Shown here piece after piece: positions 1 to 7,914 of a DNA stretch of 64,000 bases. Both the position numbers and the translations under genes were made by a program. Origin of the DNA: Cesiribacter sp964504565 (GTDB taxonomy: Bacteria; Bacteroidota; Bacteroidia; Cytophagales; Cyclobacteriaceae). The notes beneath the pieces were generated by a model. The model was not told the origin of the DNA and made no database searches. It worked only from the letters and a program-made list of their open reading frames with translations. Location of the stretch: positions 62,001 to 126,000 of the forward strand of contig CAZDEY010000003.1 of NCBI GenBank assembly GCA_964504565.1, written 5' to 3'. Position 1 is the stretch's first letter. Every line of letters starts with the position of its first letter.

Positions 1-611
1 TGATTGTTCAGTGGAAAATTTTTTACGCCTACTACCCTATTTTCCGTATACAGTTTCTGAAAGGCTCTGATAGTATCGACGCCTTTGTATCCGGCATCAA
101 GCACCGCTATAGTAATGCCGGCACCGTTGTATCCTTCCGAGTGCAAAATATCTACTCCCAGCATTTTATTCTGTATATCGCTTTCTACCTGATCTTGACC
201 AGGGATATTTATTTTGGAGCCGGACTGTATACTCTTTTGGTTAAGACGCGAGCCGGGGGCTACAAACTCTACTCTATCTACAAATTCAAGGGCTTCAACT
301 TGCTTTATAACTTCCTCGGACTCTTGAATTAATACTGCATTAAGCCAGCGGCTAGTATGGTACGTCTTTATACCTTTATTCTTTAAGTACGAGAGATAGT
401 TTGGGTTAACCGGCAGATCGGCTTCGGTTAACTCAATTCCTTGATTTAGACGCCGTTCTATACCCTTTTTACCTAAGAATTCTTCCGGCCGGGTTAATGA
501 GTACGGCGTATTAACCTTATCAGTAAAGAAAACTATATAACGGTTTTGTTCCTGGGCAAAAAGATTGAGTGAGGTGAGAATTATTAAAATTGTTAAAACA
601 AAACGGTTCAT
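1..611 (-). CDS. S8 (subtilisin-like) serine peptidase, partial (3' end beyond window)
   Basis: About 203 N-terminal codons are visible; the gene runs off the left edge. It starts with a signal peptide (about residues 1-20, cleavage near LFAQ). An inhibitor-like propeptide follows, and then the start of the peptidase core with the segment ITIAVLDAGYKG, where the Asp is the first member of the Asp-His-Ser triad. The His and Ser lie outside the window. The Asp is followed by Ala-Gly rather than the usual Thr/Ser-Gly. The start ATG overlaps the stop of the upstream lipoprotein gene (ATGA), so the two are probably translationally coupled. Probably exported to the periplasm or surface; the substrate cannot be inferred. 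Confidence 0.82.
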   Translation of the reverse strand, partial: MNRFVLTILIILTSLNLFAQEQNRYIVFFTDKVNTPYSLTRPEEFLGKKGIERRLNQGIELTEADLPVNPNYLSYLKNKGIKTYHTSRWLNAVLIQESEEVIKQVEALEFVDRVEFVAPGSRLNQKSIQSGSKINIPGQDQVESDIQNKMLGVDILHSEGYNGAGITIAVLDAGYKGVDTIRAFQKLYTENRVVGVKNFPLNN

Positions 612-1324
612 TGTTCTAATGTACCACTTTCTTTTAAACTCATATTCATGTAGTTAATACTTTTTTCACCTACCCCACTGGTGCAGCTATTGTCGTTAGC
701 CTGACAGTGAACTCTATTATTAATAAATCGAAAAACTTCACCTACCCCCTCCTGAAAAACCCGGAACCGCAGATCATACTCCACAATTGGGTCAGGAATG
801 TTTACCTCCTCAATTACCAAGGCATCAGAAAATTGAAGGCCTATAGAATCTATTGTAAAGGTATTGTCCAGAGAAATTAGCGTCCAGGTAGTTACGGAAT
901 CGGCATTTAGGCGATTTATGTTCCAACTGGCTCCTTCCTTAACCGGGTAATTTAATATAACCTTCGATTTATTTTCAGAGGTTTCAACATAGTTAAAAAG
1001 GGTTCGCCTAACCTGCCACACGGAATCCGTTAGCCAGGACATTCTCGCTTCCGGTCTGCTTTCCCTTACAAACAAGTACACCGAATCGCCCGCCTGGTTA
1101 AGGGTAGTATCGTAAACTCGTACGCGGCTTTCAAATCGTTCTTCCTGGTAGGTGGTAAACTCATTGTACTCAATAGAGTGAACGTTGTATAGCCAGTACA
1201 TCCCTACTTCAAGGGGCGTATATTCCAAGCCTAAAACTTCCGGAGAAACTTCCCGCTTACTATTACACGAAATAACAGTTGCAAGCGTAAGTACCGGAAG
1301 TAAAAACTTAATTAAGGTGTACAT
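608..1324 (-). CDS. Lipoprotein of unknown function
   Basis: About 238 residues, taking the ATG that places a lipoprotein signal (hydrophobic stretch, then TVISC lipobox, lipidated Cys near residue 20) at the N terminus. An upstream in-frame ATG at 1363 would add 13 residues lying inside mnmA and is less likely. The mature part is beta-rich with no motif I recognise; it resembles the many small Bacteroidota outer-membrane lipoproteins that start with a domain around a Y-x-P-L-E-V-G-x-Y-W pattern. It overlaps the end of mnmA by 17 bp and the start of the subtilase by 4 bp, so the three probably share a transcript. Confidence 0.75.
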   Translation of the reverse strand: MYTLIKFLLPVLTLATVISCNSKREVSPEVLGLEYTPLEVGMYWLYNVHSIEYNEFTTYQEERFESRVRVYDTTLNQAGDSVYLFVRESRPEARMSWLTDSVWQVRRTLFNYVETSENKSKVILNYPVKEGASWNINRLNADSVTTWTLISLDNTFTIDSIGLQFSDALVIEEVNIPDPIVEYDLRFRVFQEGVGEVFRFINNRVHCQANDNSCTSGVGEKSINYMNMSLKESGTLEQ

Positions 1325-2429
1325 GTGCTTGCTGAAAACTTTTATAAATCCAACCGCCGCCAACTACATCGTCTCCCTCGTAAAAAACCGCCGCCTGGCC
1401 GGGGGCAATTGCTGAAACGCCCTTGCCGAAAAACACCTTCATAGTATCGCCCACCTGCTCAATAACGGCCGGGGTGCCTGCATCGTTATAACGGACTTTA
1501 GTTACGGTTTCCAATCGCTGGCCGTTCAGGTTGGCGTACTTGTTCATTACCAAGTCTTTCACGTACATTCCGTCGCGGCTCAGTTCGTCAAAAGTTCCTA
1601 ATACCACTTCGTTGTTTTCCTTACGGATTTCAGTAACGTAGACCGGGTAGCCTAAGGCTACGCCTAAGCCTTTACGCTGGCCTACAGTATAAAATGGATA
1701 CCCCTCGTGCGTACCCACTACCTGACCGTCTTCAGTTACAAAGTTTCCGCCGGCCACTTGTTCTTCCAGTCCGTCAACCCGTCTTTTTAAAAAGCCGCGA
1801 TAATCGTTATCCGGTACAAAGCATATTTCGTAGCTTTCGCTTTTATTTACAAGTTCGTGAAAGCCCCGCTCGGTAGCCATTTCCCGTATTTTGGCTTTAG
1901 TAAGGTGCCCTAACGGCAGCATGGTGCGGCTAAGGCTTTCCTGGCTAACCCCCCACAGGGCATACGATTGGTCTTTACTGATATCGGTGCCGCGGCTAAT
2001 TACGTAGCGTCCGTTTTCCTCACGAACATTGGCGTAGTGTCCGGTAGCAATATAATCGCAACCTAATTTGTCGGCCCTTCTCAGCAGGGCATCCCATTTA
2101 ATGTGGGTATTGCAAAGTACGCAGGGGTTGGGGGTTCGGCCGTCCAGATATTCGCTGGTAAAGTGGTTAATTACGTAATCGCCGAATTCTTCTCTTATAT
2201 CTAGTATGTAATGCGGAAAGCCGAGGTTTACCGCAATGGTGCGGGCATCGTTAATGCTATCTAAACTACAGCAGCCGGTTTCTTTCTTGCTGCTACCGCT
2301 GGAGGCATAGTCCCAGGTTTTCATGGTCATGCCTATAACTTCGTAGCCTTGTTCGTGCAGCAAAACTGCGGCCAGGCTACTATCTATGCCGCCACTCATG
2401 GCAACAAGTACTCTACCTTTATTATTCAT
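1308..2429 (-). CDS. mnmA: tRNA-specific 2-thiouridylase MnmA
   Basis: Predicted to thiolate U34 at position 2 in tRNAs for Lys, Glu and Gln, using ATP and persulfide sulfur. It is 373 residues from the ATG at 2429; a longer frame to 2516 adds a non-homologous leader. Visible motifs: PP-loop SGGIDSS (residues 12-18), the nucleophilic Cys in TPNPCVLCN (Cys103), the second catalytic Cys in YEICFVPD (Cys203), and the GGGWI end of the C-terminal beta barrel. Full family length. It sits downstream of the DUF6952-type gene and is followed by the lipoprotein gene, which begins inside its last codons. The partner pathway enzyme MnmE is encoded at 34967-36346. Confidence 0.95.
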   Translation of the reverse strand: MNNKGRVLVAMSGGIDSSLAAVLLHEQGYEVIGMTMKTWDYASSGSSKKETGCCSLDSINDARTIAVNLGFPHYILDIREEFGDYVINHFTSEYLDGRTPNPCVLCNTHIKWDALLRRADKLGCDYIATGHYANVREENGRYVISRGTDISKDQSYALWGVSQESLSRTMLPLGHLTKAKIREMATERGFHELVNKSESYEICFVPDNDYRGFLKRRVDGLEEQVAGGNFVTEDGQVVGTHEGYPFYTVGQRKGLGVALGYPVYVTEIRKENNEVVLGTFDELSRDGMYVKDLVMNKYANLNGQRLETVTKVRYNDAGTPAVIEQVGDTMKVFFGKGVSAIAPGQAAVFYEGDDVVGGGWIYKSFQQAHVHLN

Positions 2430-2535
2430 GTTATTTGGGTTAACAGGGTTCAAAGCCCTGCACTCGCTACAAATATAAACAGGAAGCAACCAAAAGGCTA
2501 CTTCCTGCACAAACAAAGGTAATTAGTAAATAATT

Positions 2536-2778
2536 CTAACTTATACTTTCGCGTACTTTTTTGGTGTATTCGCGTAAGGCCGTTTTAAAATCGACTCCAT
2601 TATCATCCATATGATTTTTAATGAAAATGGCCGCCATTACGTGCGTTAGCTGCTCGCCTTCGTCATCACCCTTCACCTCAATCTGGGGCTTTTGCTCCTC
2701 AATTATTGCTTCCTCGGCCGCAATTAGCTCATCCATTGAGGCAGTTTCTACCAACCCTTTTATAACCGGAATTTTCAT
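2536..2778 (-). CDS. Small conserved protein, DUF6952-like
   Basis: 80 residues, acidic, no membrane segment. It begins MKIPVIKGL and has a helical C-terminal half with regularly spaced hydrophobics and a Lys/Arg-rich end. From memory this matches the DUF6952 pattern (MK-x-PVIK start, a conserved Ala/Gly helix, Ala-Leu-x-x-Tyr/Phe-x-Lys-x-Val near the end), which in Bacteroidota is usually found next to a thioredoxin, as here. It begins 1 bp after the thioredoxin stop codon, so it is co-transcribed and may be a partner of it. Function unknown. Confidence 0.75.
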   Translation of the reverse strand: MKIPVIKGLVETASMDELIAAEEAIIEEQKPQIEVKGDDEGEQLTHVMAAIFIKNHMDDNGVDFKTALREYTKKVRESIS

Positions 2779-2779
2779 A

Positions 2780-3094
2780 CTATAGCTTAGTAATTAGGTC
2801 CACCACTGATTCTTCCTTACTGCTGGCTACCCCCTCAATAAATTCGCCATTCTTGAAAATTGCAAAATATGGTAGCGATGACACCCCGGCAGCGCGGCGG
2901 GCTTCCGGGTTTTTCTCAGCGTTTATATCTAAAAACGAGATCCCCTCGAAGCGTTCATCACCACTTAGCCTTTTAAATTTAGGCGTAAAAAGCCGGCAAC
3001 TTCCGCACCAGTCGGCGTAGTACTTCACTACTACCTTATCGTTTTGGGTTAACTTTTCCTTAAATTCTGCGTCAGTAATTTGTTCTACTGCCAT
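2780..3094 (-). CDS. Thioredoxin family protein (CGSC active site)
   Basis: 104 residues, a single cytoplasmic thioredoxin fold with no signal peptide. The redox motif is WCGSC (Cys30, Cys33) with Ser in place of the Pro of classical thioredoxin; the cis-Pro loop is SLPYF. A Pro to Ser change at this position is known to make thioredoxins less reducing, so this may be a specialised protein and not the housekeeping TrxA. It is the first gene of a run with the DUF6952-type gene. The gene to its right is divergent, so its promoter lies in 3095-3189. Confidence 0.9.
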   Translation of the reverse strand: MAVEQITDAEFKEKLTQNDKVVVKYYADWCGSCRLFTPKFKRLSGDERFEGISFLDINAEKNPEARRAAGVSSLPYFAIFKNGEFIEGVASSKEESVVDLITKL

Positions 3095-3127
3095 TTTACT
3101 TCAATTAAATTATGCGTTTAATGGGTA

Positions 3128-3135
3128 CAAATATA
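3128..3135 (-). promoter_or_regulatory. Possible -7 element for the thioredoxin operon
   Basis: TATATTTG on the minus strand matches the Bacteroidota -7 consensus TAnnTTTG and lies 33 bp upstream of the thioredoxin start. I could not find a convincing -33 TTG/TTTG at the right spacing, so this rests on the -7 match alone. Confidence 0.3.
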
Positions 3136-3189
3136 TAAACTCAATTTTTGTTCTGCATCTAAAATAATTTTGGTCATTTTTGCGGTGCT

Positions 3190-3795
3190 ATGCTGAAGAC
3201 TTTTGTAAAAATTAATCAGGTAAACAACCTAAGTGATGCCCGTTACTGTGCCGGTATGGCCGTGAACGATCTAGGCTTCAACGTAGAAGCCGGCACCCTT
3301 CACTATATTTCGCCGGAAGACTTTAAAGAAATTACCGATTGGGTGGCCGGGGTACGGCCGGTTGCGGAATTTACTACCGCTAGTACCGAAACCTTAAACG
3401 CTGTAATTAATAGCTATGCGGTGGGTGCCGTTCAGGTTTCAAACCAAGATCAGCTTGCTGCCGCCAAGGGCTATAATCTGCCGATAATTTATCGCACTAC
3501 CCCGGAACTAATGTCCGGTGTTTCAGAAAGATTAACGGATGATGGTTCTATAGAATATTTTTTGGTTGAAACCGATAGTATAGCTGAGCTGGACAGTCTG
3601 GTTAGCCATTTAGCTAAGGCTCGGGTGGTAGTTTCCGGAAATTTTTCGGCCGAAGAATTTGAAATGCTGCTCGAAAAATACCCGCAGTTATACGGTATAG
3701 CCATGACCGGCGGCGAGGAAATTAGGGCCGGTTATAAAGATTTTGATGCACTAGCCGAAGTGTTAGAAGCCTTAGAGGCTGAGGAAGAGTTTTAG
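3190..3795 (+). CDS. Phosphoribosylanthranilate isomerase-like (TrpF-like) protein, probably not catalytic
   Basis: 201 residues, a TIM-barrel pattern. The opening FVKINQVNNLSDARYCAG parallels TrpF KICGxxxxEDA and the following NDLGFNVEAG parallels GADAxGFVF, with the later SPEDFKEI also matching. The catalytic Cys of KICG is replaced (KINQ). The region aligning with the LLD catalytic Asp reads YFLVETD, and the GGTG phosphate loop is not recognisable, though ITGGEE-like MTGGEE is near the C-terminal phosphate site. There are no trp genes nearby. I infer a paralogue that has lost isomerase activity or gained another role. Divergent from thioredoxin, convergent with trmB. Confidence 0.7.
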   Translation: MLKTFVKINQVNNLSDARYCAGMAVNDLGFNVEAGTLHYISPEDFKEITDWVAGVRPVAEFTTASTETLNAVINSYAVGAVQVSNQDQLAAAKGYNLPIIYRTTPELMSGVSERLTDDGSIEYFLVETDSIAELDSLVSHLAKARVVVSGNFSAEEFEMLLEKYPQLYGIAMTGGEEIRAGYKDFDALAEVLEALEAEEEF

Positions 3796-3851
3796 TTTTA
3801 CCACTTAAACCAATCTGATAACATATACACCTTTGGCTAACAGGTCGGTCA

Positions 3852-3899
3852 GGACACCAACCAAGGAGTTGGTTTACTTTTAACCCATAGTTAGTGTCC
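3852..3899. repeat. Nested inverted repeats between convergent genes (possible bidirectional terminator or REP-like element)
   Basis: GGACAC (3852-3857) pairs with GTGTCC (3894-3899). Inside it ACCAAC (3856-3861) pairs with GTTGGT (3868-3873) around a 6-nt loop. It is followed by a GC-rich tract, CGCGCCGCGGCGGGC, that stands out in AT-rich surroundings. The two outer stems overlap in GGACAC/ACCAAC, so alternative folds are possible. It lies between the convergent TrpF-like gene and trmB. There is no long T run, so a Rho-independent terminator is not certain. Confidence 0.45.
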
Positions 3900-3929
3900 G
3901 CGCCGCGGCGGGCAGCGACTTTTCGCTAG

Positions 3930-4589
3930 TTAATTGCTTTTGTGCAGACGGCAGCGTAGGTAGTTAATTTTTTTGCCCTCTTCTAAAAACTTCTTTTCGT
4001 ATCGGGTCTGCAGCCCCCCGTGCTCTTCTAGAAGTGTATGAGCGTAAAGGTCATGGGTATATACTAAATCGCTGTGCGGGATTTCTTTAAGTGACTCCAG
4101 AGCAAAATCGAAAAATGGTGTGGCATCGGTTTTTAGGTGAAACCATCCTCCGTCTTTTATTATTTGCTGATATAAGTTGAAGTAGCGTGGGTGGGTCATT
4201 CGGCGCTTTTCGTCCCGGTCTTTAGGCCGAGGATCAGGAAAAGTCATCCAAATTTCATCAACTTCACTGTCCGCAAAATACTTATCAATTTCAAGTATTT
4301 TAATTCTAAGAAAAGCTACGTTAGCTAAACCTTCGTCCTCGGCAATTCGACTGCCGTAAAAAATTCGGGCTCCTTTAATATCTATACCAATGTAATTTCG
4401 GTTTGGGTATTGGCGGGCCAGGCCAATAGTATACTCGCCCCGGCCACAGCCTAGTTCAAGGGTTATTGGGTTGTTATTACCAAAATGATTATTCCAATTG
4501 CCTCCAATGGTTTCAAAACTAGGTTTACCGGGCTGAATTATATTATATCGCTCCTCATTCTCAGCGAAGCGGGTAAGTTTATTACGCAC
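3930..4589 (-). CDS. trmB: tRNA (guanine-N7-)-methyltransferase TrmB
   Basis: Methylates G46 of tRNA with S-adenosylmethionine. 219 residues from the GTG at 4589 (VRNKLTRF, which matches the family start R-K-L-x-x-F); a TTG at 4628 would add 13 residues without homology. Visible: SAM motif LELGCGRGEYT, GIDIKGAR, and the family signature TFPDPRPKDRDEKRR with the catalytic Asp. Last gene of the TPR-barrel-Exb-TonB-folC run, 62 bp after folC. Confidence 0.9.
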   Translation of the reverse strand: MRNKLTRFAENEERYNIIQPGKPSFETIGGNWNNHFGNNNPITLELGCGRGEYTIGLARQYPNRNYIGIDIKGARIFYGSRIAEDEGLANVAFLRIKILEIDKYFADSEVDEIWMTFPDPRPKDRDEKRRMTHPRYFNLYQQIIKDGGWFHLKTDATPFFDFALESLKEIPHSDLVYTHDLYAHTLLEEHGGLQTRYEKKFLEEGKKINYLRCRLHKSN

Positions 4590-4651
4590 AGAAATAGTAG
4601 TATAGTATCCGAAATTTTGCGGCCACAAAAGTAAGCATTTCCGGGCAGCAA

Positions 4652-5932
4652 TTAAAGTTCAGGAACTTCAGCTACCACGAAGGTAGAACCGGTAATTAAA
4701 ATTAAATCCTCCGCAGTAGCCTGTTCTTTCGCCTTAGCTAATGCTTGTTCTACAGTTAGGTAAGCCTCGCCTGCTAATCCAAGTTGGCGGGCCTGTTGCT
4801 GCAAATCGTAGGCCGGTAGTGCCCGGGGTATTTGCGCTTGGCAAAAATAGTACTGAGCGGTTTTAGGAAAAAGTCGTAGTGCATGCGCTAAATCTTTATC
4901 GGCTACTACCCCCAAAACTATATGAAGTTTGACAAATTGCTCGGAAAGAATTTGCTCCAGCAAGGGTTGCAGTCCGTCAGGGTTATGGCTTACGTCGGCA
5001 ATGGTTTTAGGCTGGGTATTTAGAATCTGGTAGCGACCTTTCAAGCCCGTTAGGGAAACTATATTTTCTAAACCTTCAGTCAGGTTATCATCCGTAAAAT
5101 TGAAACCTAGTTTGAGTAACTCAGCGATTACACCTAATACACCAGGCAAATTCTTAACAAAATAGCCTGCCTTAATATCCGGGGAAATTTTAAGGGGGTT
5201 GCCGGAAACGGGCGAAGTGATAATTACTGAACCGGGTACACTAGATTCTACCGAAAAATTTTCCTGAGCAAAGTATAAAGCAGAACCATTTCGGTTAGCT
5301 ACCTCCTGATACACCCTGGAAGTTTCAGCTTGCTTTTCACCGATAACTACCGGCACGCCGGGTTTAATTATTCCGGCCTTTTCGCGGGAAATTGCCTCCA
5401 GGGTATCACCTAAGAATTGGGTATGGTCTAAGCCTATTCGGGTAATCAGGCTAACCAGCGGACTTATAATATTGGTACTATCCAGCCGGCCGCCCATACC
5501 AACTTCAACTACGGCTATATCAACTTTTTGCTGAGCAAAATAATCAAATGCTAAGCCTACGGTTAGTTCAAAAAAGCTGGGCTTAATTTCTTCGATCAGG
5601 GCCTTATGCTGCTGAACCCAGGCTACTACCCTATCCTCGCCTATTTGCCGACCGTTAAGCCTTATTCTTTCGGTAAAATCTTTTAAGTGGGGCGAAGTGT
5701 ATAAACCTACCTTATACCCTGCTGCCTGCAGTACCGCGGCTATAGCATGGCTGCTACTACCTTTACCGTTAGTACCGGCTATATGAATACTTTTAAATTT
5801 ATTTTGGGGATTATCTAGCGCTTGGCAAAGGGCAATCGTATTGGTAAGGTCTTTTTTGTAGGCACTTCCGCCCACCCGCTGAAACATAGGCAACTGACTA
5901 TATAAATAGTCCAACGTTTCCTGATACTTCAT
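4652..5932 (-). CDS. folC: Folylpolyglutamate synthase / dihydrofolate synthase
   Basis: Adds glutamate to dihydropteroate and to folates in an ATP-dependent Mur-ligase-type reaction. 426 residues, full length. Mur-ligase ATP loop GTNGKGSSS (about residues 53-61), the folate-specific GLYTSPHLKDFTERIRLNG, the Mg-binding VVEVGMGGRLDSTN, and the C-terminal ligase domain with ADVSHNP and LITGSTFVVAE. Starts 8 bp after the tonB stop, so it is probably expressed from the envelope operon upstream. Confidence 0.95.
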   Translation of the reverse strand: MKYQETLDYLYSQLPMFQRVGGSAYKKDLTNTIALCQALDNPQNKFKSIHIAGTNGKGSSSHAIAAVLQAAGYKVGLYTSPHLKDFTERIRLNGRQIGEDRVVAWVQQHKALIEEIKPSFFELTVGLAFDYFAQQKVDIAVVEVGMGGRLDSTNIISPLVSLITRIGLDHTQFLGDTLEAISREKAGIIKPGVPVVIGEKQAETSRVYQEVANRNGSALYFAQENFSVESSVPGSVIITSPVSGNPLKISPDIKAGYFVKNLPGVLGVIAELLKLGFNFTDDNLTEGLENIVSLTGLKGRYQILNTQPKTIADVSHNPDGLQPLLEQILSEQFVKLHIVLGVVADKDLAHALRLFPKTAQYYFCQAQIPRALPAYDLQQQARQLGLAGEAYLTVEQALAKAKEQATAEDLILITGSTFVVAEVPEL

Positions 5933-5940
5933 GAGCTGAA

Positions 5941-6801
5941 TTATCGAGCTTTAATTATAAACGTTACAGTACCGGTGGTGCGATCTGGAACTATACCGCC
6001 CGCAGTACGGTAAAAAGTAGTTTGTTCCAACTGACGCTTATAAAACTGTACTACCGTAGGGCTAACCGTAGTGCTGACCGTTTTAATCTGACCCACATTG
6101 CCGCTGGCATCCACGCTAAATTCAAAAACTATACGACCGGTTTCGCTGGAAGAATCCTTTTTATTAGGCTCTTCATCCCAAAACCATCCGGCAATCTTCA
6201 AATCGGTTCCGCCTTGCCCGCCCCCGGCCTCACCGTATAAATTTCGGGCATCAACTTTACCCTCTTCTTTGCCCTGATCACCGGTAGCCCCCTTTTTATC
6301 TCCCTGATTCGCAGATTTATTAGGATTGTTCGACGGGGCCCCCATGAGTGCCCGGGAATCTACCTTAGGTTCAGGCTTTTTAGGTTCTTCTTTTACCTCA
6401 GGTTGAGGTTTAGGCTTGGGTTTAGATTCTTTTTCCTGAACAACCGGGCTGGGGTCAGGTTGGGTAACCGATTCGGTTACGGTTTTAACCGCCGGCTCCG
6501 GTGTAGGTTCGGTAACCGTAGTTTCGGTAACTGACTCTGTAGGCGGGCTTGGCGTAGGCTGCGAAACTTCCTGCTGAGTTTGAGTTTCGGCAGTTTGCTC
6601 CGAGGTTTCACTTACCAAAGGCTGCTCATCGCCGGAGCCAGCATCGATCATACCAAAATTAATTTCTATACCCGGAGATTTAGCCGGAGGGTCTGGGGCT
6701 CGCCAGGCCATAATAAATAAGAAGGCAATAAGGAGAACAGCGTGAACACCTATAGAAACTATAGCTCCGGTTCGCTGATTTTTTTTCTCCCTTTCGCTCA
6801 T
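5941..6801 (-). CDS. TonB-like energy transducer
   Basis: 286 residues. One N-terminal membrane anchor (about 13-33), then a long Pro/Glu/Lys-rich periplasmic spacer (about 75-150), a Gly/Asn-rich linker, and a C-terminal TonB-type domain (about 200-286; GRIVFEFSVDASGNVG, ending TFIIKAR). With ExbB and ExbD encoded directly upstream it should form an inner-membrane proton-driven complex that energises outer-membrane receptors such as those at 31977 and 54207, or a Tol-like function in envelope constriction. Confidence 0.88.
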   Translation of the reverse strand: MSEREKKNQRTGAIVSIGVHAVLLIAFLFIMAWRAPDPPAKSPGIEINFGMIDAGSGDEQPLVSETSEQTAETQTQQEVSQPTPSPPTESVTETTVTEPTPEPAVKTVTESVTQPDPSPVVQEKESKPKPKPQPEVKEEPKKPEPKVDSRALMGAPSNNPNKSANQGDKKGATGDQGKEEGKVDARNLYGEAGGGQGGTDLKIAGWFWDEEPNKKDSSSETGRIVFEFSVDASGNVGQIKTVSTTVSPTVVQFYKRQLEQTTFYRTAGGIVPDRTTGTVTFIIKAR

Positions 6802-6813
6802 AAAAATTGTAGT

Positions 6814-7212
6814 TTATTCAGGTTTGGTAGCTAAGGTAACTTTTGCCCCCAATTCGGCACCTATACCGGCCACCGTAACGAAGTATTGGGTAGGAACGTT
6901 CTTGTCCACATGCAATACCACCACGCCTTCACCCTCTTCGGCAGTAGCCAGCGCATTGGTTAAGGCGTCCCGTACCCCTTCCTGATCAACCTCCTGATCG
7001 TTAACGTAGTACCGCAAATCGTCAGTAATGGATACGCTAACTTTCTGCATTACAATTTCCGAGCGGCTAGTGGTCGGTAGGTTTACGTTTAGTCCGTTGG
7101 GCGTTACAAATGAAGCGGTCAGCATAAAGAATATCAATAACAGAAACACTATATCCGTCATTGATGACATGCTGAACGATGGATCAATTTTGTTTTTTGA
7201 TTGCAGCGCCAT
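6814..7212 (-). CDS. ExbD/TolR family proton-channel subunit
   Basis: 132 residues. One transmembrane helix (about 18-37, MTDIVFLLLIFFMLT) carrying the essential membrane Asp (Asp20), then a periplasmic ExbD/TolR domain ending near VTLATKPE. The start is 5 bp after the exbB stop, and tonB follows after 12 bp. Length and layout are normal for the family. ExbD versus TolR cannot be settled by sequence alone; the neighbouring TonB-type protein favours ExbD. Confidence 0.92.
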   Translation of the reverse strand: MALQSKNKIDPSFSMSSMTDIVFLLLIFFMLTASFVTPNGLNVNLPTTSRSEIVMQKVSVSITDDLRYYVNDQEVDQEGVRDALTNALATAEEGEGVVVLHVDKNVPTQYFVTVAGIGAELGAKVTLATKPE

Positions 7213-7217
7213 AGCCT

Positions 7218-7913
7218 TTACGAATTAGGTTCCTGAAGAAGGTCTATAAACTCAACGCTATTATATTCCATTTTGTGTACTACCTTCTGAATTTGGCTCA
7301 CAATATAATTGTACATCAGGTAAGCCATAATTCCCACTAGTAAACCGGCGGCGGTGGTTACCATAGCCTGGTAAATACCTTCGGAAAGTAGTTTAGGGCT
7401 TACGGAACCTTCTTCCTGCGCTATAGCAATAAAGGCTTGAATCATACCGGTTACCGTACCAAAAAAGCCAATCATAGGAGCAGCACCGGCGGTAGTTGCC
7501 AGCAGGTTTACGTTTTTCTCCAGGCGGTAAAGTTCTATTTTACCCACATTTTCAATTGAAACCTCAATATTTTTGAGTGGGCTGCCAATTCGGCTAAGGC
7601 CTTTTTCAATCATTCTGGCCACCGGCGTATCGCTATCGCGGCACACCATGCGGGCTCCGTTTACATCGCCGTTTAGAACCAGCGTTTTAATTTTGTCACT
7701 AAAGGTATCGGGGGTTTTGGCCGCGCGTTTTACGGTTAGCAGGCGTTCCACAAAAACGTATACTGCTAAAATTGACAGCAGCAGAATGGGAATCATAGCC
7801 CAGCCACCGTTTAGTAAGAGCTCCCAAAGGGAAACACTACCCGATTCACCGCTTTGCTCCACCACCGCTGCCGTATCAGCCGCAGTAGTGGTAACAATCT
7901 GTAACAAATTCAT
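7218..7913 (-). CDS. ExbB/TolQ family proton-channel subunit
   Basis: 231 residues with three predicted membrane helices (about 37-58, 135-160 and 180-207) and the large cytoplasmic loop between the first two. The conserved MotA/TolQ/ExbB channel segment TTAGAAPMIGFFGTVTGMI is clear. It forms the proton-conducting pentamer with ExbD. An extra N-terminal Thr/Ala stretch precedes helix 1, common in Bacteroidota. Starts 1 bp after the SPOR gene. Confidence 0.93.
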   Translation of the reverse strand: MNLLQIVTTTAADTAAVVEQSGESGSVSLWELLLNGGWAMIPILLLSILAVYVFVERLLTVKRAAKTPDTFSDKIKTLVLNGDVNGARMVCRDSDTPVARMIEKGLSRIGSPLKNIEVSIENVGKIELYRLEKNVNLLATTAGAAPMIGFFGTVTGMIQAFIAIAQEEGSVSPKLLSEGIYQAMVTTAAGLLVGIMAYLMYNYIVSQIQKVVHKMEYNSVEFIDLLQEPNS

Positions 7914-7914
7914 A

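Noticed and set aside
2430..2516. Upstream extension of mnmA
   Set aside because: The 29 extra residues have no similarity to the family and run through the spacer; the ATG at 2429 matches the normal N terminus.
3040..3190. Complete sigma-type promoter between thioredoxin and the TrpF-like gene on the plus strand
   Set aside because: TAATTTTG near 3163 fits the -7 consensus, but the nearest upstream TTTG is only 14 bp away, too close for a functional pair.
4590..4628. TTG start of trmB at 4628
   Set aside because: It adds 13 residues not expected in the family; the GTG at 4589 gives the usual start.
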